Shown here one piece after another: positions 22,400-30,903 of a stretch of DNA of 64,000 nt (positions are counted from its first letter, which is position 1; each line of letters opens with the position of its first letter). The notes beneath the pieces are model-generated. The model was not told where the DNA came from, searched no databases, and saw nothing but the letters and a program-made list of their open reading frames with translations. The DNA is taken from contig NZ_JASJEV010000003.1 of the NCBI RefSeq assembly GCF_030067675.1, positions 186,001-250,000 of the forward strand, given 5' to 3'. Both the position numbers and the translations under genes were made by a program. This DNA comes from Chelatococcus albus. GTDB lineage: Bacteria; Pseudomonadota; Alphaproteobacteria; Rhizobiales; Beijerinckiaceae.

Positions 22400-22837
22400 A
22401 TGCCCACCGTCGAAGACATCGCCAAGACTTGCGCCTGCCTGCACACGCGCATGACCGCGCGGGCCGTCACGCGCGTTTACGACGAGGCGCTGCGCCCCAT
22501 CGGCCTCAAGGTGACGCAGTTCTCGCTTCTCGGTGCCATTGCGCACGGCGTCACCGGTTCGGTGAGCGCGCTCGCCGAGACGCTCGCTCTCGAGCGCACC
22601 ACGCTCACGCGCAATCTGCGCCTCCTGCACGAGGCCGGCATGATCGCGCCGCAGCGGGGCGCGGGGCGCGCCGTCGCCTATGAGCTCACGGCGAAGGGCC
22701 GCGCCATGATCGAACGCGCCATTCCGTTGTGGGAGGCCGCGCAGCGGCGCATCGAAGCCGCGCTGGGCACCGCGGAATGGGAAGAGACGCGCGGCCGTCT
22801 GAAGGCCCTGCGCAAGGCCGCGCGCGCCTCCGCCTGA
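22400..22837 (+). CDS. MarR-family transcriptional regulator
   Basis: This 145-residue winged-helix protein has the MarR layout: an N-terminal dimerisation helix (TCACLHTRMTARAVTRVYDE), the recognition region SALAETLALERTTLTRNLRLL, the wing GAGRAVAYELTAKGRAMIE, and a C-terminal dimer helix. It begins TCACLH, resembling redox or thiol-responsive MarR proteins with cysteines near the N-terminus, which is suggestive only. The ATG at 22400 is chosen; the upstream frame is not conserved. Its target is probably local, perhaps the thioesterase gene downstream. Confidence 0.9.
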   Translation: MPTVEDIAKTCACLHTRMTARAVTRVYDEALRPIGLKVTQFSLLGAIAHGVTGSVSALAETLALERTTLTRNLRLLHEAGMIAPQRGAGRAVAYELTAKGRAMIERAIPLWEAAQRRIEAALGTAEWEETRGRLKALRKAARASA

Positions 22838-23004
22838 CCTGCGGCTGCCCTGCCCGCTCCCGGTCCGGCTTGGGGGGTCGTTGACCGGACAGGGTCGATT
22901 TCCTATCGTGCATCTACACGTTGGCTGCAAGCGCGACCCGACAGGCGGCGGAGGCCGCGTCGATCCGGTCCGCTGCCCGTTCGAAGACCAGTTGGGAGAC
23001 GCTC

Positions 23005-23487
23005 ATGAGCGCCGTCGGTGTCCTGCCCCGCGATGAACTCACGGCCGAGAGCGGCCTCGCTGTCCTGCGCGGCATGCTGGAAGGGCGCCATCCTGCGCCG
23101 CCCTTCAGCGAAACGGCGGACATCTGGCTCACCTCCGTCGAACCCGGGGAGGCCGTGTTCGAGGGCTTGCCCTCCGCCCGGTTCTTCAACCCGCTCAGCA
23201 CCGTGCACGGCGGCTGGACCGCGGCCATTCTCGACTCCGCCATGGCCTGCGCCGTGCACACGACACTCGCCGCAGGAGAAGGCTATACGACGCTCGAGCT
23301 GAAGCTGAACTATGTGCGCCCCGTGCTGCCGAGCACGGGGCGCGTGCGTTGCGAGGGCAGGCTCATCCACCGCGGCAAGACGACGGCCACCTCCGAGGGA
23401 CGCCTTCTCGATGCCGAGGGCCGGCTGCTGGCCCACGGCACGGAGACCTGCCTGATCTTTCCCGTGCCGGCCCGGAAGGGCGGCTAG
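23005..23487 (+). CDS. PaaI-family hot-dog thioesterase
   Basis: This 160-residue protein carries the PaaI thioesterase signature: NPLSTVHGGWTAAILDSAMACAV with the catalytic acidic residue in the helix, then YTTLELKLNYVRPVLPSTG. Such enzymes hydrolyse aromatic or medium-chain acyl-CoA. A GGGAG precedes the ATG at 23005. The last codon overlaps the stop of the convergent DMT transporter gene (shared CTAG at 23484-23487), so the two messages have complementary 3' ends. Confidence 0.88.
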   Translation: MSAVGVLPRDELTAESGLAVLRGMLEGRHPAPPFSETADIWLTSVEPGEAVFEGLPSARFFNPLSTVHGGWTAAILDSAMACAVHTTLAAGEGYTTLELKLNYVRPVLPSTGRVRCEGRLIHRGKTTATSEGRLLDAEGRLLAHGTETCLIFPVPARKGG

Positions 23488-24332
23488 CGACGCACCACCG
23501 CGAAGGCACCGGCGATGATGAGCGCGGCGCCCGCGAGGGTCGTGACCCCGGGCCATTCGCCGAAGAAGACGAAGCCGAGGAGCACGGCCCACACCATGGC
23601 GGTGTACTCGAGCGGCGCGAGGCGTGCCGCCTCCGCCCGGGCGAAGGCGGTGGCGAGGATCAGGTGGCCGGTCGTGCCGAGAAGGCCGATGAGGGCGAAG
23701 AGCGTGTAGTCCGGCACGGCCGGCACGACCCAGGCACCGGCGGCGAGCGGCGCGATGACGAGCGCCGGCCCGACGTTCTGGAAGAGGATGATGATCTCGA
23801 CGCGATCACGCGCCGCCCGCGCCCTGAGCAGCACCATCGACAGGGCATAGGACAGGGCCGAGGCAAGGGCCGCCGCAGCGCCGTCCCACGGTATGCGCGT
23901 CACGCCGCCCGCCTCGCCGAGGCCAGAGACGATGACGAGCATGCCGATGAAGCCGGCAGCGAGCGCTACGACGATGCGGCCGCCGACCCGCTCACGCAGG
24001 ATGATCATGCCGAAAAGCGCGAGGAAGATCGGCGACAGGAACGACAGCGCGAGCGCCTCGGCGAGCGGCAGGCGCCCGAGAGCGTAGAAGAAGCAGGACG
24101 CAGTGAAGACGACCAGAAGGGCGCGCGAGGCGTTGACCGCCACCGTCTCGCGCGAAGGCCAGCCGGGACGCCGCACGGCGACCACCGCGAGCGCCACCAG
24201 CGTCCCGCTGGCGAAGCGAAGGAAGGTGACCTCGAAGGTCGGATATCGCGCCGCCACCGCCTTGATGACGGCATCCATGGCCGACAGCAGCGCGATGCCG
24301 ACGGCCGCACGCAAGAAGGCGTTGCGCATCAT
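23484..24332 (-). CDS. DMT-superfamily (EamA) membrane transporter
   Basis: This is a 282-residue protein with about ten hydrophobic helices in two EamA repeats. The first covers SAMDAVIKAVAARYPTFEV, with a cluster of arginines between helices; the second ends GEWPGVTTLAGAALIIAGAFAV. Such carriers export amino acids or other metabolites; the substrate cannot be inferred. The start codon overlaps the stop of the TSUP gene upstream (ATGATG/TGA), so the pair is translationally coupled. Confidence 0.87.
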   Translation of the reverse strand: MMRNAFLRAAVGIALLSAMDAVIKAVAARYPTFEVTFLRFASGTLVALAVVAVRRPGWPSRETVAVNASRALLVVFTASCFFYALGRLPLAEALALSFLSPIFLALFGMIILRERVGGRIVVALAAGFIGMLVIVSGLGEAGGVTRIPWDGAAAALASALSYALSMVLLRARAARDRVEIIILFQNVGPALVIAPLAAGAWVVPAVPDYTLFALIGLLGTTGHLILATAFARAEAARLAPLEYTAMVWAVLLGFVFFGEWPGVTTLAGAALIIAGAFAVVRR

Positions 24333-25096
24333 GGAGCGACCAGGCCTTTCACCGCGTCGGCGAGCAGCTTCAGCGCCGCGGCACCGAGCAGCACGTAGCA
24401 CCAGAAGAAGAGCATGCCTTGCGGCAGCCGGTCGTGCAGGCGCTTGCCCAGCCACACGCCCAGCGGCGCCGCCGGGGCGAAGGAGAACGCAGCCCACAAT
24501 GCCTGGGGCTTGGAGGCTGCCAGCGCGAGATAGGGCACGAGCTTGATCAGATTGCCGAGCGTGAAGACGGCCACGGTCGTGCCGGCGTAGCGGGTCTTGT
24601 CGAGGCCGCGCCGCAGCAGGTACATGGCGAGCGGCGGTCCGCCCGCATGCGCGACGAAGGTGGAGAAACCCGTCGCGGCGCCGGCCACGAGCGCAAGCGG
24701 GGCGGACAGGCCGATCGGCGCGGGGGGTGCGAGGCGCACGCGCAGGAACCAATGCGCCGTGAAGGCGACGGTCACGAGGGCGATGATCAGGGTCACGATG
24801 CGCGCGTCGACGAGGACGAAGACCGCCGCGCCCGCCGCGATACCCGCGACGAGGCCCGGGATGAGCCAGGTAAGATCGGCCTTCGCCCAGCCGGACCGAC
24901 CGAAGGCACCCAGCGCGAAGAGGTCCATGAGCGAGACGAGCGGCGCGGTCGTGATCGCGGCATCGACCGGATCCATGACGAGTGACAGCATCGGCACGCT
25001 GAGGATCGCGAGCCCGCCGCCGAAGGCGCCCTTGCCGACGGCCATCAGCATCGTGGTCAGCCACCCGACGGCGAGGAATACGGGATCGACGGACAT
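24329..25096 (-). CDS. TSUP-family (TauE/SafE) anion exporter
   Basis: This 255-residue protein has eight or so transmembrane helices and the two-repeat TauE/SafE pattern: GWLTTMLMAVGKGAFGGGLAILSVP in the first half and GAATGFSTFVAHAGGPPLAMYLLRRGLDKTRYAGT in the second. TSUP proteins export sulfite, sulfoacetate or similar anions. The ATG at 25096 begins the first helix. It is first in a two-gene operon with the DMT transporter. Confidence 0.88.
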   Translation of the reverse strand: MSVDPVFLAVGWLTTMLMAVGKGAFGGGLAILSVPMLSLVMDPVDAAITTAPLVSLMDLFALGAFGRSGWAKADLTWLIPGLVAGIAAGAAVFVLVDARIVTLIIALVTVAFTAHWFLRVRLAPPAPIGLSAPLALVAGAATGFSTFVAHAGGPPLAMYLLRRGLDKTRYAGTTVAVFTLGNLIKLVPYLALAASKPQALWAAFSFAPAAPLGVWLGKRLHDRLPQGMLFFWCYVLLGAAALKLLADAVKGLVAP

Positions 25097-25301
25097 GGGC
25101 GAGCCTTGCGGGGAGCGCGAAAGGAATCGGTCAGGCAACGGAGGGGCGCGGCCCGGAGCGCGCGTCGGCGACGGGAATCGAACGTAAGACATTGTTTGCG
25201 CGCATGCGCTAGCCATCGACGCATATGGGCATGCGCCGGCGGCACGCGTTCCGGGCGCTTCCACGCATCGGCATCGGGCCGGGCGGCATGCGGGCGGGTC
25301 G

Positions 25302-26735
25302 ATGGCGATCATTCTCACCTTCATGGTCAATACGGGGCTCAACTTCGTCCTCGGCCTCATCGTGGCGAAGTTCCTGGGGCCGGACGAATTCGGCCGCTAT
25401 GCCATTGCGCTCGCCGTCGGCACCGTGCTCAACACCGCGCTCTTCGACTGGCTGCGCCTGTCGGCGACGCGCTTCTATTCCGAGCGTACGCGCGCCGAAC
25501 AGCCCGCCGTGCGCGCCACCCTCGACACGACCTTCGCCGGGTTCGCCGGCATCCTCGTCGTCACGGCAGGTCTCGTCGCTGCGCTCGGCTTCGACCTCGC
25601 GCTCACCACTCCCGTGCTGCTGGCTGCCGTCGGCATGGGCATCTGCAACGCCCTGTTCGACTATCACGCCGCACTGGCGCGCTCGCGCTTCCTCGAACGC
25701 GGCTACATGCTGTTTGTCCTGGTCAAGAACGCGGCCGCCTTCGTGCTGATGATCGGGGCGGCCTATCTCTTCCGCGATGCCGCCCTCGTCGGTGCCGGCC
25801 TGTGTCTGAGCGTCGGCCTTGCGCTCGTTGTCATCCGCCCCGCGCTCGCCGATCCGCACCTGTCGCCGCGGCTGGCCGACCGGGCGCTGATGCTCCGCTT
25901 CGCGCGCTACGGCCTGCCGCTTGTCCTCGCCAATGTCGTCTATCAGCTCCTGCCCCTCGCCAATCGGGCCTTCGCCGCCGCGCACTACGGCTATGGCGAG
26001 GCCGGGCAGTTCTCGCTCGCGGCAGACCTCGGCGTGCGCATCTTCGCCGCCGTCGGCTCGGCCCTCGACATCCTCCTTTTCCAGCTTGCGGTGCGCAAGG
26101 ACGAGGAGGACGGGCGCGCGGCGGCCGAACGCCAGATCGCGCAGAACATGGCGGTCGTGGCGCTTCTCCTGATGCCTCTCGCTGCCGGCTACTGGCTGAT
26201 GCTGCCGGCCTTCGAGGCGCTCGTCGTACCGGAACCGTTCCGCGGCACCTTCTCCGCCTACAGCACGCTGCTCATCCCGGCGCTCTTCGCCTTCGCCGTC
26301 ACGCAGTATGCCCTCAACCCGATCTTTCAGCTCGAGAAGGCAACGGCGCCGGTGACAAGCGCCGCGCTCGTGGCGCTCGCCGTCGATCTCGCCCTCGTCG
26401 CGGTGCTCCCGCAGCGCTACGGGCCGATCAGCCTCGCGATGGCGCAGTCGGGCGGCATGCTCGCCGGGCTTCTCGTCCTCGCCGGGCTCGCGGCGCGGCG
26501 CACGCGCACCCGCCCTCCGGTGAAGGATCTTCTCGCGACGCTCGCCGCCACGACCTTGATGGCGATGGTTCTCTTTCCGCTGCGCGGGCGCGAGCCGCAT
26601 CTCGCGACGCTCATCGTCAGCCTCCTGGTGGGAGGGGCGGCCTATGTGGGCACGGCCCTCGCCTTCGACGTCGCGGGCATACGCGGCCTTCTCGGCCGCA
26701 GGCGCGGGGCCCGACGACCGGCCGTCCCGGAGTAG
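25302..26735 (+). CDS. Polysaccharide flippase / O-antigen translocase-like protein
   Basis: This 477-residue protein has 12-14 hydrophobic helices and the oligosaccharide-flippase pattern: GLNFVLGLIVAKFLGPDEFGRYAIALAVG at the start, RFARYGLPLVLANVVYQLLPLANRAF in the middle. Members move lipid-linked saccharides across the inner membrane for exopolysaccharide or O-antigen synthesis. No glycosyltransferases lie nearby, so it is an orphan. It ends 17 bases before the convergent cheZ gene. Confidence 0.85.
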   Translation: MAIILTFMVNTGLNFVLGLIVAKFLGPDEFGRYAIALAVGTVLNTALFDWLRLSATRFYSERTRAEQPAVRATLDTTFAGFAGILVVTAGLVAALGFDLALTTPVLLAAVGMGICNALFDYHAALARSRFLERGYMLFVLVKNAAAFVLMIGAAYLFRDAALVGAGLCLSVGLALVVIRPALADPHLSPRLADRALMLRFARYGLPLVLANVVYQLLPLANRAFAAAHYGYGEAGQFSLAADLGVRIFAAVGSALDILLFQLAVRKDEEDGRAAAERQIAQNMAVVALLLMPLAAGYWLMLPAFEALVVPEPFRGTFSAYSTLLIPALFAFAVTQYALNPIFQLEKATAPVTSAALVALAVDLALVAVLPQRYGPISLAMAQSGGMLAGLLVLAGLAARRTRTRPPVKDLLATLAATTLMAMVLFPLRGREPHLATLIVSLLVGGAAYVGTALAFDVAGIRGLLGRRRGARRPAVPE

Positions 26736-26752
26736 AGCCGCCCGCACCTGCT

Positions 26753-27511
26753 TCAGGCGAACAGGGCGTCGATGTCCGACTGCGAGATATGGCCGTCGTC
26801 CCCGTCGAGCCGTGGCCCGTTGAGGAGGGCGGATTCGGCCGGACGCGCCGCGGGCCTCTGCGGCTGCGCCGCCGGGTGGTCCATCAGGTCGCGCAGCACG
26901 TCGAGCCCGCTCCAGACCCCGATCATCGCGTCGAGCCGCTCCTCCAGGAACTTCAGCACGCCGACGATCTTGGTCACGCGCTGCCCGGCTAGATCCTGGA
27001 AGTTGCAGCTTTCGTAGACACGCGTCACGAGGGAGAGGATGGCCTCGACGCGCTCGTCGGCGAGTGCGCCGGCGATGCCGCGCAGCGCCTCCGCCTCTTC
27101 GCCGATCTCCTCGGCGATGGCGATGATGGCCGTGGTGGCACGCTCGGTGTCGCTTACCACTGCATCGAGCTCGCCGGCAGCGCGCCGCATGCCGCGCCCC
27201 TCCCGGTCGGACCGACGGATCGACGCGATCTCACTCTTCGTCGCAGCGATCGCCGCTCTCATCGACTCCAGCTCGACACGCAGGCGAAAGACTTCGGCGA
27301 TCTCGCTGCGGTAGGCTTCGACGACGTTCGACGCCTCACGGTAGGTCGGGTCGAGCATGCGCTTGACGTCCTGGAGCGTGAGAAGGATCTCGTCGAGGCG
27401 AGGGTCTTCATGCACCGGCGCTGTCGCGCGGGGAAGGGCCGCCGCCGGCGCGCCCGTCTGCAGCTGCCCGAGCAGCGTCTCGATTCGATAGGGTGGGCGG
27501 GCGACCTTCAT
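26753..27511 (-). CDS. cheZ: CheZ-like CheY phosphatase
   Basis: CheZ dephosphorylates CheY-P. The 252-residue protein has a long helical central region, the catalytic stretch YESCNFQDLAGQRVTKIV with the Asp and Gln of the CheZ active site (QDLAGQ), and the C-terminal CheY-docking peptide SQSDIDALFA. It is a remote member found across alphaproteobacteria. The start is uncertain: a GTG at 27580 would add 23 residues. Nothing else in this neighbourhood is chemotactic, but a CheY-like gene lies at 3.5 kb. Confidence 0.85.
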   Translation of the reverse strand: MKVARPPYRIETLLGQLQTGAPAAALPRATAPVHEDPRLDEILLTLQDVKRMLDPTYREASNVVEAYRSEIAEVFRLRVELESMRAAIAATKSEIASIRRSDREGRGMRRAAGELDAVVSDTERATTAIIAIAEEIGEEAEALRGIAGALADERVEAILSLVTRVYESCNFQDLAGQRVTKIVGVLKFLEERLDAMIGVWSGLDVLRDLMDHPAAQPQRPAARPAESALLNGPRLDGDDGHISQSDIDALFA

Positions 27512-27783
27512 CCTGCGTCCGCTTGTGGCTTCGAAGCGGATCGTCGGTCCAAATCTTTTCAATATCTTAAATGCCAACACAAAAAATTCCGGCCGCCGCC
27601 GTTGCCGGACTGCGAGGCCAAGACGACGGCAAGACTTCCCTAACCATGGCGGCGGATTCCACCGCCGCGGCCGTGCCGTCCGGCTTTCGCCGCGGCGCGT
27701 TCACCCTTTCGTTGCCCCGCCACATTTACAGGTCATGTCGGACAGCGGGCGACGACCGTCGCCCGGCATCGGAGACAGACGCT

Positions 27784-28647
27784 ATGATGAGGATGCGCGA
27801 TCTGCCGCGGCGGGTGCTGTTGTCGTCGCTGGCGGCAATGCTCGGCGGCACGATGCCCCTCGCTGCGGCCCTCGCCGATCCGCTGCGCCCCCGCCGCAGC
27901 CCCGTCCCCTACGATCCCGCGATGGAGGTGCCCCTCCCGCGCGCCGGCGACTTCGGCGGCGGCTTCATCGAGCTGCTGATGACCGGGCGCGATCCGACAC
28001 CCGGCGTTCGCGCCGGACGCCGCCATATCCAGCCCTCGTCCCTGCCCGAGCCGTCCGGCCGCACGGTCTATCTGGCGCCCGAGGATGATCCCTATGCCGA
28101 TCCGTTGCAGCCGCCCCCCGAGGAGCGGCGGCCCGTCCGGCGCGGCCGGATCGCCTCCCTGCCCTCCCCCTCCGACGCCTACGAGCCAGCCGCGCGCGCC
28201 ATCCCCGAGCGCTATCGCCGGCAGACGGTCAGCTACGACGGACCGCAGAAGCCGGGCACGATCGTCGTCGATACGGCCAACAGGTTCCTTTACCTCGTGC
28301 AGCCGGGGGGCACTGCGATCCGCTACGGCATCGGCGTCGGCCGCGAGGGTTTCTCCTGGAAGGGGACGCAGACGGTCAGCATGAAGCGCGAGTGGCCGGA
28401 CTGGCGGCCGCCGGCGGAGATGCGCAAGCGGCGTCCCGACCTGCCGACCTTTCTGCCCGGAGGGCCCGAGAATCCGCTCGGCGCACGCGCCCTCTATCTC
28501 GGTAACACGCTCTTCCGCATCCATGGCACGAACGAGCCGCACACCATCGGGCAGGCGGTTTCTTCGGGCTGCATCCGTCTGCTCAACGAGGATGTCATCG
28601 ACCTCTACAATCGCGTCAGCGTCGGGGCGCGCGTGGTCGTGAGCTGA
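27784..28647 (+). CDS. L,D-transpeptidase (YkuD family), exported
   Basis: This 287-residue protein cross-links peptidoglycan or anchors lipoproteins in the periplasm. A signal segment with a twin-arginine-like LPRRVLLSSLAAML opens it; a proline/arginine-rich linker follows. The YkuD domain carries the catalytic motif HGTNEPHTIGQAVSSGCIRL with Cys at the expected position and the His before it. The domain sequence VDTANRFLYLVQPGGTAIRYG is typical of rhizobial ErfK/YbiS-like enzymes. A second family member lies at 44.9 kb. Confidence 0.9.
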   Translation: MMRMRDLPRRVLLSSLAAMLGGTMPLAAALADPLRPRRSPVPYDPAMEVPLPRAGDFGGGFIELLMTGRDPTPGVRAGRRHIQPSSLPEPSGRTVYLAPEDDPYADPLQPPPEERRPVRRGRIASLPSPSDAYEPAARAIPERYRRQTVSYDGPQKPGTIVVDTANRFLYLVQPGGTAIRYGIGVGREGFSWKGTQTVSMKREWPDWRPPAEMRKRRPDLPTFLPGGPENPLGARALYLGNTLFRIHGTNEPHTIGQAVSSGCIRLLNEDVIDLYNRVSVGARVVVS

Positions 28648-28767
28648 CACCGCCTCCGACCTGCCCCGGCCACAACGCCCGGGGAGCCCCGACGGCGCCA
28701 GGACGAAGCGCATCGCCGACGCGCTTCCTGGAGCGTCATACGGGCTGGCTTCGCCCGCCGCCCGGCC

Positions 28768-29391
28768 TTACGCCCAGTCGTCGCCCTCGCCGAGGTCGCC
28801 CACGTCCCCATCGTCCTCGTAGTCGGCCTCGTCGTAGCTCGCGTCCTGCACGGCCGGCGCGCTTTCGGCAGCGCCTCCCGGTGCCTCCTTGGCCGCCGCC
28901 TCGGCTTGCCCCCCGCGGCCGAAGGCACTCGCAATGGCGTTGCCGAGCAGCATGCCGCCGGCGACGCCCGCAGCCGTCGACAAGGCCGTCGCCAGGAAGC
29001 CGCCGCGCCCCGCCGCGGCCTGCGCCCACGGTCCCACGGGCTGCGCCTGCGGGACCGGGCTCGCCGCGGGCGGCGGCACAGCTTGAGGCGTGACGGGTCG
29101 CGCCGCTTCGACCTGCCGCCCGGCACCGAAGAGGCCGGAGAGGAAGCCGCCCGAACCCTGCCCGACCCGCAGCCGCTCGACTTCGGCTTCCAGCTCCTGC
29201 GCACGCTGATGCAGGTTGGTCAGCGCCTGCTCCTGCACATAGATCGCCTGGGCCATGGCATAGGGCGCGTAGGGCTGACGAGCCACCCGCTCGGCGATAT
29301 AACGTTCCGCCTCGGGATCGCGCGGCTGGTTCTCCACCTGCTTCAGGCGATCGAAGATTCCGGTGATGACGTCGCGTTCCTGTTGGTTCAT
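28768..29391 (-). CDS. DUF2076 domain protein
   Basis: This 207-residue protein matches the DUF2076 pattern. An N-terminal helical part (MNQQERDVITGIFDRLKQVE) leads into a coiled coil (about residues 55-75), a Pro/Ala-rich region, a glycine-rich hydrophobic stretch (FLATALSTAAGVAGGMLLGNAIAS) and an acidic tail rich in Asp/Glu. The family is periplasmic ligand-binding-like but has no agreed function. A GAGGAAG Shine-Dalgarno precedes the ATG at 29391. Confidence 0.82.
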   Translation of the reverse strand: MNQQERDVITGIFDRLKQVENQPRDPEAERYIAERVARQPYAPYAMAQAIYVQEQALTNLHQRAQELEAEVERLRVGQGSGGFLSGLFGAGRQVEAARPVTPQAVPPPAASPVPQAQPVGPWAQAAAGRGGFLATALSTAAGVAGGMLLGNAIASAFGRGGQAEAAAKEAPGGAAESAPAVQDASYDEADYEDDGDVGDLGEGDDWA

Positions 29392-30195
29392 GGCGGCTTC
29401 CTCTCGGGAGCAGGCCGGCATCACCGCCGGCCGAAAGAACACCCCGGAGATAGGGAGCGGTGGCACCGTTGTCATCGCCTGCGCCTCTGCATCGAGGCAA
29501 CACGTGCCTCCCGGGTCGAACCGGGGCGCACAGGATGTGCCGCTCGTCCGCCCTCGGGCGATGCCCAGCGAACGCTGCTGCGGCGAATCGATCCGTGGCC
29601 CAAGGCGTCCTGTCGGGCGCACGGCAACGCCCCCGGGCACCGCCCGCGCGGGACCCGCAGGCGCCGCGCTATCCTCGCCCGCCTTCCCGAGCGAACACAT
29701 CCGCCCATGTATCCGGGCATTGCCGCAAAGTTGACGGGGCACGACTTGGCTTTGCTTCGATCCGCAGCAAACTCAAAAGCAAAATTCAATAACGGAGGAG
29801 CACTACTCGGCATTTCGCCGACTTCTCGAATGGCGCGCGCGCCGCGCCGGGAACAAAGAAAAAATGACAGAAATAACTTGTATTCGCCAGTAGAATTAAG
29901 CGAAAATCCTCACGCGTCAGGACAATTTCAACGACCGAATACGCGGCGCTTCAGAGCTCTATTCAAGAGTGCGATAGACGATCCTCAAGTCACGTGCTAG
30001 CCTCTCGGCGCGTAGGCAAGCGCATCGTGAGCGTCATCGGTTGAGTCCCCCGTCATCCGGATCTCCTTCCTGCGTCCCTCATCGCCGCGACGCGGATCCG
30101 GACGGGCGGGCCGCCGGAGCAGGGCGGTCTGGTCAGGACCGTGGCTTCCGGCCAGATCTGGGGTCCTGATCGGCACCGAGAGAAACGGGAGACAC
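29392..30195. other. Long intergenic region with an AT-rich island
   Basis: No convincing gene is seen in these 800 bases. The stretch of about 29745-29990 is clearly poorer in G+C than its surroundings. An open frame at 29707-30000 on the plus strand spans it but has no good ribosome site and no recognisable product. The island may be foreign DNA, a remnant, or a promoter region of the H1-like gene. Confidence 0.5.
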
Positions 30196-30750
30196 ATGCA
30201 CATGAGAGCGGCAAAAGGATCCACCAAGTCCACGGCAACCTCGCCCAAGACTGCATCGAAGGCTTCCGCGTCGAAGACATCCGCGAAAACTTCCGTGAAG
30301 GCTCCGGCGCAGACGACGCCCAAGGCTGCCGCGGCAGAGCCGGCCGCGAGCGCGGCCAAGCCCGCGGCCAAGCCCGCTGCCAAGGCACCCGCGAAGGTTG
30401 CCGCCAAGACGCCCGCCAAGACGCCTGCGAAGGCGACCGCCAAGAGTGCAGCGAAGACGGCCGCCAAGGCGCCGGCGAGCAAGACGACCGCCGCGAAGGC
30501 GACGACGGCCAAGGCGGTCGCCAAGCCCACGGCTGCCAAGGCGACCACGGCGAAGGCGGCGGCCGCCAAGACTGCAGGGGCCAAGGCACCCGCAGCCACG
30601 GCCGCCAAGCCGGCGGCGAAGGCAGCCGCTGCCAAGGCGGCGGCGCCGAAGGCAGCACCTGCCGCGAAGAGTGCGGCGAAGCCGAAGGCGGCGGCGACGA
30701 AATCGCCCGCCAAGAAGGCGGGGCAGTCGAAAGAGCCGGCGAAGGCCTGA
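30196..30750 (+). CDS. Histone-H1-like alanine/lysine-rich protein
   Basis: This 184-residue product is almost entirely Ala, Lys, Pro and Thr, arranged in PAKxA/AAKxx repeats, with no folded domain. Such H1-like proteins bind DNA non-specifically and affect nucleoid compaction. The composition biases the reverse strand into artificial open frames, but the RBS (GGGAGA) before the ATG and the repeats in this frame identify the true one. An ATG at 30202 is an alternative start. The gene converges with malate synthase, with a hairpin between. Confidence 0.8.
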   Translation: MHMRAAKGSTKSTATSPKTASKASASKTSAKTSVKAPAQTTPKAAAAEPAASAAKPAAKPAAKAPAKVAAKTPAKTPAKATAKSAAKTAAKAPASKTTAAKATTAKAVAKPTAAKATTAKAAAAKTAGAKAPAATAAKPAAKAAAAKAAAPKAAPAAKSAAKPKAAATKSPAKKAGQSKEPAKA

Positions 30751-30834
30751 GGGCGGCACGCGCTCATTTGCGGCGGCGCGTGCGATGGACGCAGCGCCGG
30801 GGGCATCGCTTTTCCCGCACGGCCGGAAGTCCTG

Positions 30835-30863
30835 ACGCCTTCGCGCTCGCCACGCGAAGGCGT
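30835..30863. terminator. Hairpin between convergent H1-like gene and aceB
   Basis: An 11-bp perfect stem (ACGCCTTCGCG / CGCGAAGGCGT) with a seven-base loop. It has no T tract but sits between two converging genes. Confidence 0.5.
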
Positions 30864-30903
30864 TGGCCCTACCGCCTGACCAACCGTCAGGGTCGCCCCT
30901 TGT

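Noticed and set aside
29707-30000. 97-residue plus-strand open frame across the AT-rich island
   Set aside because: No ribosome site and no recognisable product; described only as part of the intergenic region.
30053-30759. Minus-strand Leu/Arg-rich and Ala-rich open frames opposite the H1-like gene
   Set aside because: Artefacts of the repetitive Ala/Lys codons; only the plus-strand frame has a good ribosome site and a sensible product.
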